DNA of 64,000 nucleotides from Paenibacillus cymbidii (GTDB lineage Bacteria > Bacillota > Bacilli > Paenibacillales > NBRC-103111), in contig NZ_SHLX01000019.1 in assembly GCF_004764705.1 (NCBI RefSeq), positions 100,018 through 164,017 of the forward strand, in the 5' to 3' direction. The notes below the pieces were generated by a model. The model was not told the origin of the DNA. It was given only the letters and a program-made list of their open reading frames with translations, and made no database searches. The position numbers and the translations under genes were made by a program. This document shows positions 43,158 through 51,786 of this stretch, piece by piece. Position 1 is the stretch's first letter, and each line of letters starts with the position of its first letter.

Positions 43158-44528
43158 TTAGAACAAGGCGGGCTTCAACGTCCACGCCTGCAGCTTCGAC
43201 ATGGCGACGATGTTCGGCACTTGCAGGTCGTCCGGGAAAATGATCCAATGCTTCGCCCAGGCGCCGTCCGATCCGGCGTGCTCCGCCGCTTTCAGTTTCC
43301 TGTCCGCGAGAAGAACCGCATCGTCGTCATTGGTGCGTCCGCCACGGACGATGGCGGCCAGCGCGCCTGTCATCGCGGCGGGGCTGATGCGTTTTCCCTC
43401 CACGACAAAAGCGTCAGGCAGTTGCTTGAATCCGCATACTTCCGGCAGCAGCGCCCGCAGCGCGTCGACAATCGCCGCCTTCCGCGCATAAAACGGCGGA
43501 TCGCCCGGATCGTCCCGCTCCGGGCCGTAGATCGTTTCGATGATCGGCTCTTCCCCCAGCACGTGCCGGCGGAACACGCCGAACAGTTCCGCAGCGGACA
43601 AGCTCCAGCCATCGTATACTTGGTAGTTCAGTTCATGCTCCGTTCGTGCTGCCAATTCGACGAGTTCGCTTTCCGTCAGCGAGCGTTTGGTTTGCGACGA
43701 TCGTTCCAGCGCAAGCACATCCGCGGTTCCGACATACGACACGCCCGGCCGCGTCAGCGTATAGTCGACGAATTCGCCGACCATGTCGAGAAACTTGCGC
43801 ATGTGCCCTTCCGGCCGGAACGCCGGTTTGACCCATGCGGAGGCGGGAGGGTTGTTGCCTTTGGCAAAATTGACGGCGTCCCAGAACTCGGCAAATACAA
43901 ATTCGGTCGGATGGTAGAAAATGCTGATAAACCCGACCGACTCTTGCTCCTGCTCGGCACACAGCCGGTCGAACGTTCGCTTGGCCGGCTCCAGCGCTCC
44001 GTTCTCAAGCGGCAAACTCATAATACCATGCAGCGACGTCAAGTTCAGCAGCCCGCCATACCAGAACGGCCGCCCTTCCAACGCGATCTGGTCGTGGCTG
44101 TCCAAATACGCGCGTACGCCCCACCGGTTCAGCGCCGCATAAGGCTGAGGCGCCCAGGCGAGACCGGGCTGGCCGTAACATACGGCAGCGCGGCCGGTAA
44201 TGCGCTGCACGTCGCGGAAGCCGCCGCCTTCGATTCGTTCGAATACTTCCGCCCCTTCGCGGAAACCAAGCGGCTCCATATATTCGGTGACGACCGGATG
44301 CACGCTGTGCCAATCGGTGTGATAGCCGATTTCGTGCCGCTTCAGCCTGTCGAGAATATCGCTGCGGCCATGCCGGGCAAGGGCGCGCGCCTTTTCCCCG
44401 ACGAGCTTGAAAATGCCGGTAATGCCGCGCTTGTCGAGCAGCTCCAGAATGCCGAGCAGCCCTTCTTCGGACTCGGGATTGATGTAATCTTCGACATCGA
44501 ACCAAAACAGCACTTTGATGTCCGCCAT
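43158..44528 (-). CDS. Polysaccharide-deacetylase-like (NodB-fold) protein
   Basis: 456 residues from ATG 44528 with GGGGGGACGAACG upstream; the open frame continues into the next gene but has no start there. N-terminal half looks like a NodB-fold (CE4-like) barrel: VLFWFDVEDYINPESEEGL with its DxED-type acidic start, GIFKLVGEKARAL, then HEIGYHTDWHSVHP, whose His pair would hold the metal. The second half (about 270-456) is a helical and beta domain without a named family. No signal peptide, so a cytoplasmic enzyme is expected, unlike most wall deacetylases. Middle gene of a three-gene unit. Confidence 0.75.
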   Translation of the reverse strand: MADIKVLFWFDVEDYINPESEEGLLGILELLDKRGITGIFKLVGEKARALARHGRSDILDRLKRHEIGYHTDWHSVHPVVTEYMEPLGFREGAEVFERIEGGGFRDVQRITGRAAVCYGQPGLAWAPQPYAALNRWGVRAYLDSHDQIALEGRPFWYGGLLNLTSLHGIMSLPLENGALEPAKRTFDRLCAEQEQESVGFISIFYHPTEFVFAEFWDAVNFAKGNNPPASAWVKPAFRPEGHMRKFLDMVGEFVDYTLTRPGVSYVGTADVLALERSSQTKRSLTESELVELAARTEHELNYQVYDGWSLSAAELFGVFRRHVLGEEPIIETIYGPERDDPGDPPFYARKAAIVDALRALLPEVCGFKQLPDAFVVEGKRISPAAMTGALAAIVRGGRTNDDDAVLLADRKLKAAEHAGSDGAWAKHWIIFPDDLQVPNIVAMSKLQAWTLKPALF

Positions 44529-44560
44529 CGTTCGTCCCCCCTCTTCGATATTTAACCTCA

Positions 44561-47485
44561 CTAAATAACGTGCTGGCCGAACCGGATCGCCGGATCTTCC
44601 ATCAACGACAGCAGCAGCGTTTCCCCATTCCGGATGTCGCCTTCGGGCTGCTGCCAGAATTGCAAGGAACGCAGCTCGCGAATGCGGTGAACGGGGCGGT
44701 TGGTATGCAGGACGAACCGAACCGGCCGACCGCTTTCGTTGGCGACGTACACCAGATCGTCGTGCTGCCGTCTGACCAGACGCGCCTCGAGCCCTTCGAT
44801 CCGCTTGCCGAGCGGATCGGTTATTTTCAGCGGCCGCAACACGCCCGTTTCGGCGAACAGCACGTCCAGGATGCCGCCAAGCGAGGAGCGCTGCAGCGAT
44901 CCGGCGGCATACCAGATCGTGCCGGCTTCTTGCCGCCGCTTCAGCAGCAGCGGGCAACCAGCGCTGTCCGCAGCCAGTACCTCCGCATCCGGCGCGAATA
45001 CGTGTTGCCATAACCCGGACACGCATATGCGAACGGATGCCAAGTCCGGATGCACCCTTGCCGCTTCGCGGCTTACACCCGGTTCGTAGCGCACCTCCTG
45101 CGCCAGACTTTGGTCGTAGCGCTGCACCGCTTCGCCGAGTCCCGCCACTTGCGGAACGATCGTGTTGTCGACGCGGAATCCCCATTGCGCCAAATACGGC
45201 TGCGGCCGGTTATATTCGTCATGCGTGAGCGATTCCGGCAACACGAGCACATGGCCGCCGTTTCGCACGTACCGGTCAAGCGCGGCAAAAACCGCCGGCG
45301 GCATATGTTTCGCCGCCGGCAGCACGATCAGCTTGAAGGTGAAGGCAACGTCCCGGCACAGCTGCTTTTCGCTGATAAACGTGATGCCGGCGTCCAGGCA
45401 GCGCGCCGCTTCGTACGCTTCGCGCAGCGAGTTCAGATAAGGCGTCGAATCGCCTTTCATCAGCTCCGGCGGCACTTGCACGACGTTCGTTTTCGAATAT
45501 AGAATTGCGACTTCGCGCGATACCGTCCAGAAGGCGGTTATTTCCTTGTTCAACCGGCGAACGTCGAGCGCCGTATACAAATACCCGGCCACTTCGGCAA
45601 TCGGCGCGTTGCCGTGTGCCGGAGCCATCAGCGTGCTGGACGGAAATTGCCGCGAAGGCTGCTTCGGCCACCAAAACTTCGAAATCGTGCTTTTGCCGTG
45701 CAAATAATTCAGCAGCCAGCGCGAGTTGTCTCCGCCCTGCTCCGGGTCGACGATCGGCTTCGGCGTCTCCGCCAGCGCGCGGAACAGATCGATGCCGAGC
45801 AGGTCGTTGCCTTCATGCAAGATCACGTCATCCACTTCGTTGATCATCAGCTCTTCGTCGATGCCGGTCGTGCCGTTCGCCGCGCTCAGCATGCTGGACG
45901 TGCCTCCGGCGCAAAGCGGCAACCGGGGCTCCAATCGGCGAACGTTGCGTTTGACCCGCAGCAGATGGTCGGTGAACCGCCGCGTATTCCAGTCCGCCCA
46001 ATCGAACCAGGCGGCACGATTCGCGTCTGCGGCCGGCGCCCCTCCGTCCGCCGGCGGCGGAACCGCTTCCGCAAACGAGGCGTACGACGTGCCCCAGACG
46101 GCGTTGAGCGCTTCGATGCTGCCGTGACGTTCCGCCAGCCAGTTGCGGAACCGCGAGAGCGACTTGTCGCAGTAGCACATGTACGACAGCTCGTAGCCGA
46201 GAATCGCGTACATCAAGTGCGGCAAGTGGCGCCAGTCGTCGAGATGCTCCTCGTTGTAGCGATCGATCGCTTCCAGGATGTGTTCGTTTTCGAGACAGAT
46301 GACAACGTTCTCCTTGCGTCCGCCCATCGCCCATTGATCTTTGATCAGGTGGCCGCACCAGCCTTGCCAGCCTGCCCGCGCCGTGCCCGGATGGCGGTGG
46401 AACGCTTCGTACACCGGCGACCATTCGATATCGTAACGCGAACCGCCGCCGACGGCATAAATTTCCACCTTGTGCTGCTCCGGCGCAAAATAGTCGAGCA
46501 ACGCGCCTTCGTTGTGGTAGCTCATCGCGCAAACTAGCTGCGGCGTACCGGCCGCGTCGACGAACGCATCTCCGCGCACGGTCAAGGAGCGCAGCTGCGG
46601 AAGCGGCTTCACTGCGGACGGCGAAGCATGGTTGGAGTCGTCTTCGTCGTCCTCATGCTGGCGCGAGGAAAGCAGCGCCGCCAGTTCGCCGCGATGGCGC
46701 TCCAGCTCGCGCAAGGCGCCGGTCAGGTTGCGCCGCTTCGCCGCCGGCCCGAAATGCCAGGCAAGCAGCGGCCTTCCTTTCAGCGCGATATCCGCCGCAA
46801 GCAGCGCCGCCTGCGCGTAACGGGCCGCCTTGCCGTTCGTGTTTGCGACCGCTATCGTGTCGGTCAAACGCGCCTTCTCCCGCACGACCGCCTGCTCCAG
46901 GTCCGCTACATCGTCCGGCTCGCGGTATTGTTCGGGGAGATACGTATAGCAGGAAATATCCAAATGATGGATGATCAAAATCGTGTCTCCCGGCTGCGGC
47001 TGAAACGAATCGTCCGGCTCCTCCGCTTGCTCCGACAGGAGCAGCGAGGATACCGCCAGCGCTTCGCCGTCCGGCCGCCGCGCCGGCATCCGCAGCGCCA
47101 CGCGTTTAACATTCGCCAGGTCGAGCATCCGATCGCCGCGCGCCGTACGGATCGGATCGATGCGGATGACGACGAACGTGACGCCTTCTCCGAGCAGCAG
47201 CGACCTGCGCAGATCGACGCAGTCGCCGAATTCCCGGTTCGGGCTTGCCAGCGCCGCCGTGTCGTAAAGTTCGATGCCGCCGACAACCGCTTCGGACAGC
47301 GGATTGTACACCATGAATTGCAGCGAACGGGCGCCGCGCCAATCGGCAGGCAACCGTTCGCTGGCAGCAGTGCCGGCGATTCGCGCGCCGAGGCGTCCGC
47401 CGGGAAACGGTCCTTGGCCGTATGCCACGTCGCCGGACCAGAGCGATTCGCCGCCGGCGAAGGTGTCGAGTATCATGCTGGACAT
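44561..47485 (-). CDS. GH42-like glycoside hydrolase, large
   Basis: 974 residues, no signal peptide. An N-terminal beta-sandwich (1-170) precedes a TIM-barrel region (about 320-640) with the GH42-like landmark CYCDKSLSRFRNWLAERHGS and LNAVWGTSYASFAEAV. A Glu in GYELSYMCYC is placed like the acid/base of GH42 and DPEQGGDN like the nucleophile. A beta-galactosidase trimerisation-like Rossmann domain follows (about 690-850: LIVLPAAKHMP, YVRNGGHVLVLPES) and a small C-terminal beta domain. Substrate unknown. Acid/base and nucleophile assignments are by position only. First gene of the operon, with a -10 at 47519-47524 inside an inverted repeat. Confidence 0.75.
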   Translation of the reverse strand: MSSMILDTFAGGESLWSGDVAYGQGPFPGGRLGARIAGTAASERLPADWRGARSLQFMVYNPLSEAVVGGIELYDTAALASPNREFGDCVDLRRSLLLGEGVTFVVIRIDPIRTARGDRMLDLANVKRVALRMPARRPDGEALAVSSLLLSEQAEEPDDSFQPQPGDTILIIHHLDISCYTYLPEQYREPDDVADLEQAVVREKARLTDTIAVANTNGKAARYAQAALLAADIALKGRPLLAWHFGPAAKRRNLTGALRELERHRGELAALLSSRQHEDDEDDSNHASPSAVKPLPQLRSLTVRGDAFVDAAGTPQLVCAMSYHNEGALLDYFAPEQHKVEIYAVGGGSRYDIEWSPVYEAFHRHPGTARAGWQGWCGHLIKDQWAMGGRKENVVICLENEHILEAIDRYNEEHLDDWRHLPHLMYAILGYELSYMCYCDKSLSRFRNWLAERHGSIEALNAVWGTSYASFAEAVPPPADGGAPAADANRAAWFDWADWNTRRFTDHLLRVKRNVRRLEPRLPLCAGGTSSMLSAANGTTGIDEELMINEVDDVILHEGNDLLGIDLFRALAETPKPIVDPEQGGDNSRWLLNYLHGKSTISKFWWPKQPSRQFPSSTLMAPAHGNAPIAEVAGYLYTALDVRRLNKEITAFWTVSREVAILYSKTNVVQVPPELMKGDSTPYLNSLREAYEAARCLDAGITFISEKQLCRDVAFTFKLIVLPAAKHMPPAVFAALDRYVRNGGHVLVLPESLTHDEYNRPQPYLAQWGFRVDNTIVPQVAGLGEAVQRYDQSLAQEVRYEPGVSREAARVHPDLASVRICVSGLWQHVFAPDAEVLAADSAGCPLLLKRRQEAGTIWYAAGSLQRSSLGGILDVLFAETGVLRPLKITDPLGKRIEGLEARLVRRQHDDLVYVANESGRPVRFVLHTNRPVHRIRELRSLQFWQQPEGDIRNGETLLLSLMEDPAIRFGQHVI

Positions 47486-47505
47486 GTCATCCCCCCTGCA
47501 GGTTT

Positions 47506-47538
47506 CAAGTTCGTCTTCATTATAGCGCCGCGAACTTG
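47506..47538. promoter_or_regulatory. Inverted repeat over the -10 of the glycosidase operon
   Basis: CAAGTTCG (47506-47513) and CGAACTTG (47531-47538) form a perfect 8-bp inverted repeat spaced by 17 bases. The minus-strand -10 TATAAT (47524-47519) lies between the arms, where a repressor would block transcription. Confidence 0.55.
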
Positions 47539-47590
47539 GGCCACCTACAAACCGATGATGACATTGCCATACGTCTGTTTACTTGTTCGT

Positions 47591-48802
47591 TTAGCGAACG
47601 CCTTCGTAACGGCTGCTTCTTCTCTCTTTTCCGGCAAAAACGGTCATTGCGTAGCCGGCCAGCAGCACAACGGCAGCCAGCGAATACGGCGCGTTTACGT
47701 TCACGTCGAACAACACGCCCCCGGCGATCGGCCCGACGATGTTGCCGAGGCTGGTGAACGCCGAATTCAGCCCGGCCACGTACCCTTGCCGGTCTTCGCC
47801 CATTCGCGACATCTGCACGCCGATGGCCGGCCGCAAAATGTCGATGCTCAGAAACAGGAACAACGTCACCGCAAAGATCGACCAGAAGCCGTTAACCAGC
47901 AGCGATAGCAATACGAACACACCACCGGCCAGCAAACAAAGCGATATTACCCGCTGTTCACCGAACCGGTTCAGGATCGAACCGAACACTGTCGCTTGCA
48001 CAACCGCGCCGGCGATCGAGCCGAACGTGATGACAAAAGCGATATCTTTGGGCGTAAACCCGAATTTATGATCGACAAACAGACCAAACAGGGTTTCATA
48101 GTTGGCAAGGCCGAACGTCAGCACAAACACAAGCAGCAGCGCCGGGAAAAACGGTTCCCGGTACGATAGCCGCAGCTGCTTGAGCAGACTGTCCTGCCCG
48201 CGCTCCGTTTCCGGTTCGCGAACGGCAGGCTGCGGGGCGCGCGAAGGCTCCGCAAGCAGCAGCGCCGTTACCGCGGCGGCGACCAGACCCGCAGCTGCCG
48301 CCGCATAGAACGGTACCCGGATGCCGAAAGCCGCCAAATACCCGCCGATGCCCGGACCGATAATAAACCCCGTCGTGATCGCGGCATTGACGAAGCCCAT
48401 TCCTTTGGCCCGTTCTTCGTTTGTAGTGACGTCCGCCACGTAGGCCATAACCGCCGGCATGATCAGCGCGGCGCCAATTCCGCCGAGGAAACGGGCGGCG
48501 AAGAGCAGCACAACCGAATGCGCGGCGCCGAACATCCACTCCGACAAAGCAAAAACGAGCATGCCGGCGATGACGATTTTTTTGCGGCCGATCGAATCGG
48601 ACAACTTGCCCGCATAAGGGGAGAAAAGAAACTGGGTCAGCGAAAACGCGGCAACAAGCAGGCCCACGACACTGCCGCCGATGCCCAGTTCCGTCATAAA
48701 AGTCGGCATGACCGGAATAACGAGACCGATTCCGGTGAAAATTAAGAACAGGTTCACAATCAGGAGCAGAATCGCCCCTCTTTCCCGAAGCAGCAAGTTC
48801 AT
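47591..48802 (-). CDS. MFS drug:proton antiporter (DHA1)
   Basis: 403 residues with twelve hydrophobic segments. Motif A is seen as GKLSDSIGRKKI in loop 2-3 and the antiporter motif C as GPGIGGYLAA in helix 5, both marks of TetA/NorA-like exporters. An upstream TetR-type gene on the same strand and a palindrome just before this gene suggest inducible efflux. Its substrate cannot be read from sequence. GGAGGG lies 8 bases before the ATG. Confidence 0.93.
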   Translation of the reverse strand: MNLLLRERGAILLLIVNLFLIFTGIGLVIPVMPTFMTELGIGGSVVGLLVAAFSLTQFLFSPYAGKLSDSIGRKKIVIAGMLVFALSEWMFGAAHSVVLLFAARFLGGIGAALIMPAVMAYVADVTTNEERAKGMGFVNAAITTGFIIGPGIGGYLAAFGIRVPFYAAAAAGLVAAAVTALLLAEPSRAPQPAVREPETERGQDSLLKQLRLSYREPFFPALLLVFVLTFGLANYETLFGLFVDHKFGFTPKDIAFVITFGSIAGAVVQATVFGSILNRFGEQRVISLCLLAGGVFVLLSLLVNGFWSIFAVTLFLFLSIDILRPAIGVQMSRMGEDRQGYVAGLNSAFTSLGNIVGPIAGGVLFDVNVNAPYSLAAVVLLAGYAMTVFAGKERRSSRYEGVR

Positions 48803-48821
48803 GACGAGCCCTCCAACAATA

Positions 48822-48843
48822 ATACTGAATGTTCATTCTATAT
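48822..48843. promoter_or_regulatory. TetR-type operator before the MFS gene
   Basis: ATACTGAATG-TTCATTCTATAT agrees at 18 of 22 positions with the palindrome upstream of the regulator (49508-49529). It lies 20 bases before the MFS start. Confidence 0.65.
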
Positions 48844-48863
48844 TAAGCCAAAAAAATGCCGGC

Positions 48864-49472
48864 CTACGATTGGGCCGAAGGCCGGGCGATGCCGTACAAA
48901 AACAGGTCGATCGCCGATCGGTACAAAACCAGCGCCTCTTCCTGCGACTTTTTGCGCGAATGCTGGCTTACTCCGAAGATCAGGCTGTCGAGCAGAATCG
49001 CCTGCCGCTCGACGTCGATCGCTCCAAACTCGCCGCTGTCTACCCCTTGCTGCAGCAATTTGCGGTTGAACTTCAAATACCCCGCCACCATCTCGGCCAA
49101 ACGCTCTTCGATATCGCCCGACTTCTCGGACTGGGTAAAAAATTCGTCCGCCGCTTTCGTCAGCGGATGGTTCAGGTTGTCGCGCACGAGCTGCTCCGCC
49201 ATGCCGTACAGCTTTTCGACGGCCGACGGATAAAGATGCTCCCTTTCCCGCCATTTCTGCTCCCACTCCCTGTCCCATTCGTCGATCAGGTAAAGGAACA
49301 ACCCTTCCTTGCTTTTGAAGTGATAATAAATATTGCCCGCGCTGCTGCCCGTCGCCTGCACGATGTCATCAATCGACGTCGCTTTGAAGCCTTTCTGGAC
49401 GAACAGCGCTTTGGCCGCGTCCGCGACTCGTTTTTTCGTTTGTTCGCTTTGCTGCTTTTTTTTGTTCAACAC
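48864..49472 (-). CDS. TetR-family repressor
   Basis: 202 residues from GTG 49472 (GGGGGC upstream). N-terminal HTH (about 12-58): RVADAAKALFVQKGFKATSI, then DIVQATGSSAGNIYYHFKSK, the standard TetR recognition helix. The all-helical C-terminal domain should bind the compound exported by the MFS pump. Palindromes at 48822-48843 and 49508-49529 suggest it represses both its own gene and the pump. Confidence 0.93.
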   Translation of the reverse strand: MLNKKKQQSEQTKKRVADAAKALFVQKGFKATSIDDIVQATGSSAGNIYYHFKSKEGLFLYLIDEWDREWEQKWREREHLYPSAVEKLYGMAEQLVRDNLNHPLTKAADEFFTQSEKSGDIEERLAEMVAGYLKFNRKLLQQGVDSGEFGAIDVERQAILLDSLIFGVSQHSRKKSQEEALVLYRSAIDLFLYGIARPSAQS

Positions 49473-49507
49473 TCGTCCGCCCCCTTCACGACATCGCTTA
49501 TCGAATC

Positions 49508-49529
49508 ATACTGAACGTTCATTCAGTAT
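49508..49529. promoter_or_regulatory. TetR-type operator before the regulator gene
   Basis: Palindrome ATACTGAA-CGTTCA-TTCAGTAT, perfect in its outer 8 bases, 36 bases upstream of the regulator start. Confidence 0.75.
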
Positions 49530-49830
49530 TCTACCTGAAAATGTTGCTCCCGGCAAGTCACCCGGGCCCGAATTCGTTTGCGTCTCCCAAAATAGCCCAT
49601 ATAAAATGGCTTTTTCGTCCATTTTTACCCGGCTCGCCCGAAATAGCCAGCGAAAACACGGGTTATTTCGCACCAGCAGCCCCAAAATTGGGATTGCAGA
49701 ACGAATAGCCAGTGAAATCACTGGCTATTTTGATGCTGCCCGCTATTTTCGGCGGAATAAGCCACAAAACATGGCCTATTACCAACGAGTTGCCCGAGAA
49801 GAGGCGAGCCCGCCCACTCCTCCGTCTTGC
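49530..49830. repeat. Intergenic hairpin cluster
   Basis: No gene. Four hairpins: 49590-49615 (AAATAGCCCAT type), 49641-49668 (AAATAGCCAGCG/CGGGTTATTT), 49704-49731 (AATAGCCAGTGA/TCACTGGCTATT, perfect) and 49756-49780 (AATAAGCCAC/ATGGCCTATT). The central 118 bases (49614-49731) reappear at 63755-63872 with about one base in eight changed. Confidence 0.8.
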
Positions 49831-50700
49831 TCAGAAGCTGTACGGGTTCATGTCGGCCAACGCTTTGCGGCAGCTGACCAGCCGGTACATCTCGTGCAGG
49901 TCCTCCAGCATCATATGCTCGAAGCCGAGAAGCCGGCGCTGGTCTTCGGTCAGCTTGCTCGCTTCCACGTAGCTCATCATCCGCGGATAGTTGAACTCCG
50001 ACTTCATGTAGGACCGGCAATAATAGTTGATGATGATCGGGCGTTCCTTCTCCGTTTGGTTGGCCGATCCGGAGTGGATCAAATACGGGTTGAACAGCAC
50101 GATGTCGCCCTTCTTCACATCGATGTACTTCGCTTCGCGTGTCGCCGCTTCGGCGAGCGGGATGAATTCCTTGTGCGTGCCGGGGATGTAGCGCGTCGCT
50201 CCGTTCTCTTTGGTCGAATCGCACAAATAATGCAGGCTGTTCATCGTCAGGTAGTAGTCCGGAATTCGCGCATAACCGTCATAGTGCCAGTTGCCGTCGC
50301 CGGTGCCGGGCGGCGTGACGCGCCCCTCGCAGCTGTACAGCGTCATGCTGTCGCCGAGAAAACGGCGGAAATAATCGATAACGGGGCGGTAAGCAATCTG
50401 CGCCATAAACTTCGGATGACGCGCCTGCATGTTATACACGGTTGGACCGGTTTGTCGGATCCGGCGTTGGTTGGCCATCCGTTCGATCGGGCTGGCGCTG
50501 CGAATTTCGCCGGCAATCAGCTCGATAAACTCGTCGCATAAGTCATGCGGGATCGCTTCGGCCAGGACGACGACCCCGACGGCGTCCATTTCCTCGTCGC
50601 AAGCAGCAAAAAAATCGGTTTTCTCCGCCTCGGGCAATCGCTCCCAGGAAGCGAAGTCGAATGCCATCCTTTTCGGTGCTCTGTTGGTCCATTCGCTCAT
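49831..50700 (-). CDS. PhyH-type Fe(II)/2-oxoglutarate dioxygenase
   Basis: 289 residues. The double-stranded beta-helix carries the facial triad: His and Asp in NWHYDGYARIP (near 138 and 140) and the distal His in YLIHSGSANQ (near 208), followed by the 2-oxoglutarate-binding Arg in KERPII (near 218). It hydroxylates an unknown small molecule. It lies 126 bases after an AraC-type regulator at the end of the second ABC operon and may have its own promoter. GGAGTGAACG precedes the ATG. Confidence 0.9.
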   Translation of the reverse strand: MSEWTNRAPKRMAFDFASWERLPEAEKTDFFAACDEEMDAVGVVVLAEAIPHDLCDEFIELIAGEIRSASPIERMANQRRIRQTGPTVYNMQARHPKFMAQIAYRPVIDYFRRFLGDSMTLYSCEGRVTPPGTGDGNWHYDGYARIPDYYLTMNSLHYLCDSTKENGATRYIPGTHKEFIPLAEAATREAKYIDVKKGDIVLFNPYLIHSGSANQTEKERPIIINYYCRSYMKSEFNYPRMMSYVEASKLTEDQRRLLGFEHMMLEDLHEMYRLVSCRKALADMNPYSF

Positions 50701-50826
50701 AAACGTTCACTCCTTGATCTGTTCGGCATCGTTGCTACTCCATCAGGGTAACACGGGCGCAAAGCCGATCAAATGCCGCCAGCCGTCAAAATTTATCCTT
50801 TGCCCGCCCTGCCCGCAACACCGGCG

Positions 50827-51738
50827 TTACTTGCTTCCGCTCCCGGGCGCAGCCTTCCCCTTGACCAGGCTTTGGCGATAATAGGACGGCGAAATGCCGT
50901 AGCGCAGCTTGAACATTTTGCTGAAATTGTAAATGTCGGAATAGCCGAGCCGGTCGGAAATGTCGGAAATGCGCAGCGACGAGTCCTTGAGCATCGCCAG
51001 CGCATGCTCGAGCTTCGTCCGGGCGACGAACGTCTTTAAGGATTCGCCGGTATACTGCTTGAACAGTCGGCTGAAATAAGGCGGCGACATATGGGCGCCG
51101 GCCGCAAGATCGCGAAAGTCGACAGCGGTGCCGATCTGTTCGCGTATGCGCGCGATCGCGTTGCGGATCATGCTCGCATGGTGCCAGGAGAGCGCTTCCT
51201 CCGAACGCAGCTTCTCGTGAATGCGGCAAAGCTGGATAAGCAGCCGCTTGACCACATTGTCGAACTCCTCGTCGGCAAACGCTTCTTCGCCGTTCTGCAA
51301 GGCAAGCAAATGATTCAACTCGTTCTCGAACAGGAAGTGATTGTCGGTCTGCGTAAACCGTGGCAGGATGTCAAGATCGATCCCGGATCGCAGGTCGGCG
51401 GCATAAAAATGCGTAAAAATAACCGACAGCGGCTGCCGTTCGGTCTGCGTCGCGTACAGCCGGTCGTTCGGGCGAAGCAGGACAAACGTGCCGCGACGGA
51501 GATCGGTCTCTTCATCCAACACGCGGATATGGCCTTGGCCGCCGCTGACGTACCACAGCGTATAGTCGCCAAAAGGCAACGAGTGGCGCCATTGCCACCC
51601 CGGGTGGCATAACGCCTTGCCGAAACGCCGCGCGCTCGCAAACCTGGTGTCCCGCAACGCGGCAACGAACGCTCCGAAAGCGCTTGTCCGGGGCCCCGCG
51701 CCGGCCGTACTTGCCGCTCCTGTCGTCTCCTGCTCCAT
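50827..51738 (-). CDS. AraC-family regulator with cupin-type sensor
   Basis: About 303 residues from ATG 51738 (GGGGGAGACGAA upstream); the open frame extends 16 codons further without a site. A beta-rich N-terminal half (SLPFGDYTLWYVSGG, RGTFVLLRPNDRLYA) looks like the AraC_binding cupin, followed by two HTH motifs in the last 100 residues: FRDLAAGAHMSPPYFSRLFK and ISDISDRLGYSDIYNFSKMF. A local activator, most likely of the ABC, DUF4838 and PhyH genes around it. Confidence 0.92.
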   Translation of the reverse strand: MEQETTGAASTAGAGPRTSAFGAFVAALRDTRFASARRFGKALCHPGWQWRHSLPFGDYTLWYVSGGQGHIRVLDEETDLRRGTFVLLRPNDRLYATQTERQPLSVIFTHFYAADLRSGIDLDILPRFTQTDNHFLFENELNHLLALQNGEEAFADEEFDNVVKRLLIQLCRIHEKLRSEEALSWHHASMIRNAIARIREQIGTAVDFRDLAAGAHMSPPYFSRLFKQYTGESLKTFVARTKLEHALAMLKDSSLRISDISDRLGYSDIYNFSKMFKLRYGISPSYYRQSLVKGKAAPGSGSK

Positions 51739-51786
51739 TTCGTCTCCCCCTTCACCGATCGACCTGCACGAGCGCCTAACCCGCAA

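Noticed and set aside
43158..45185. Deacetylase-like gene read as 675 codons
   Set aside because: The upstream part is antisense-free but out of frame with the GH42-like gene; ATG 44528 has the ribosome site and the conserved start.
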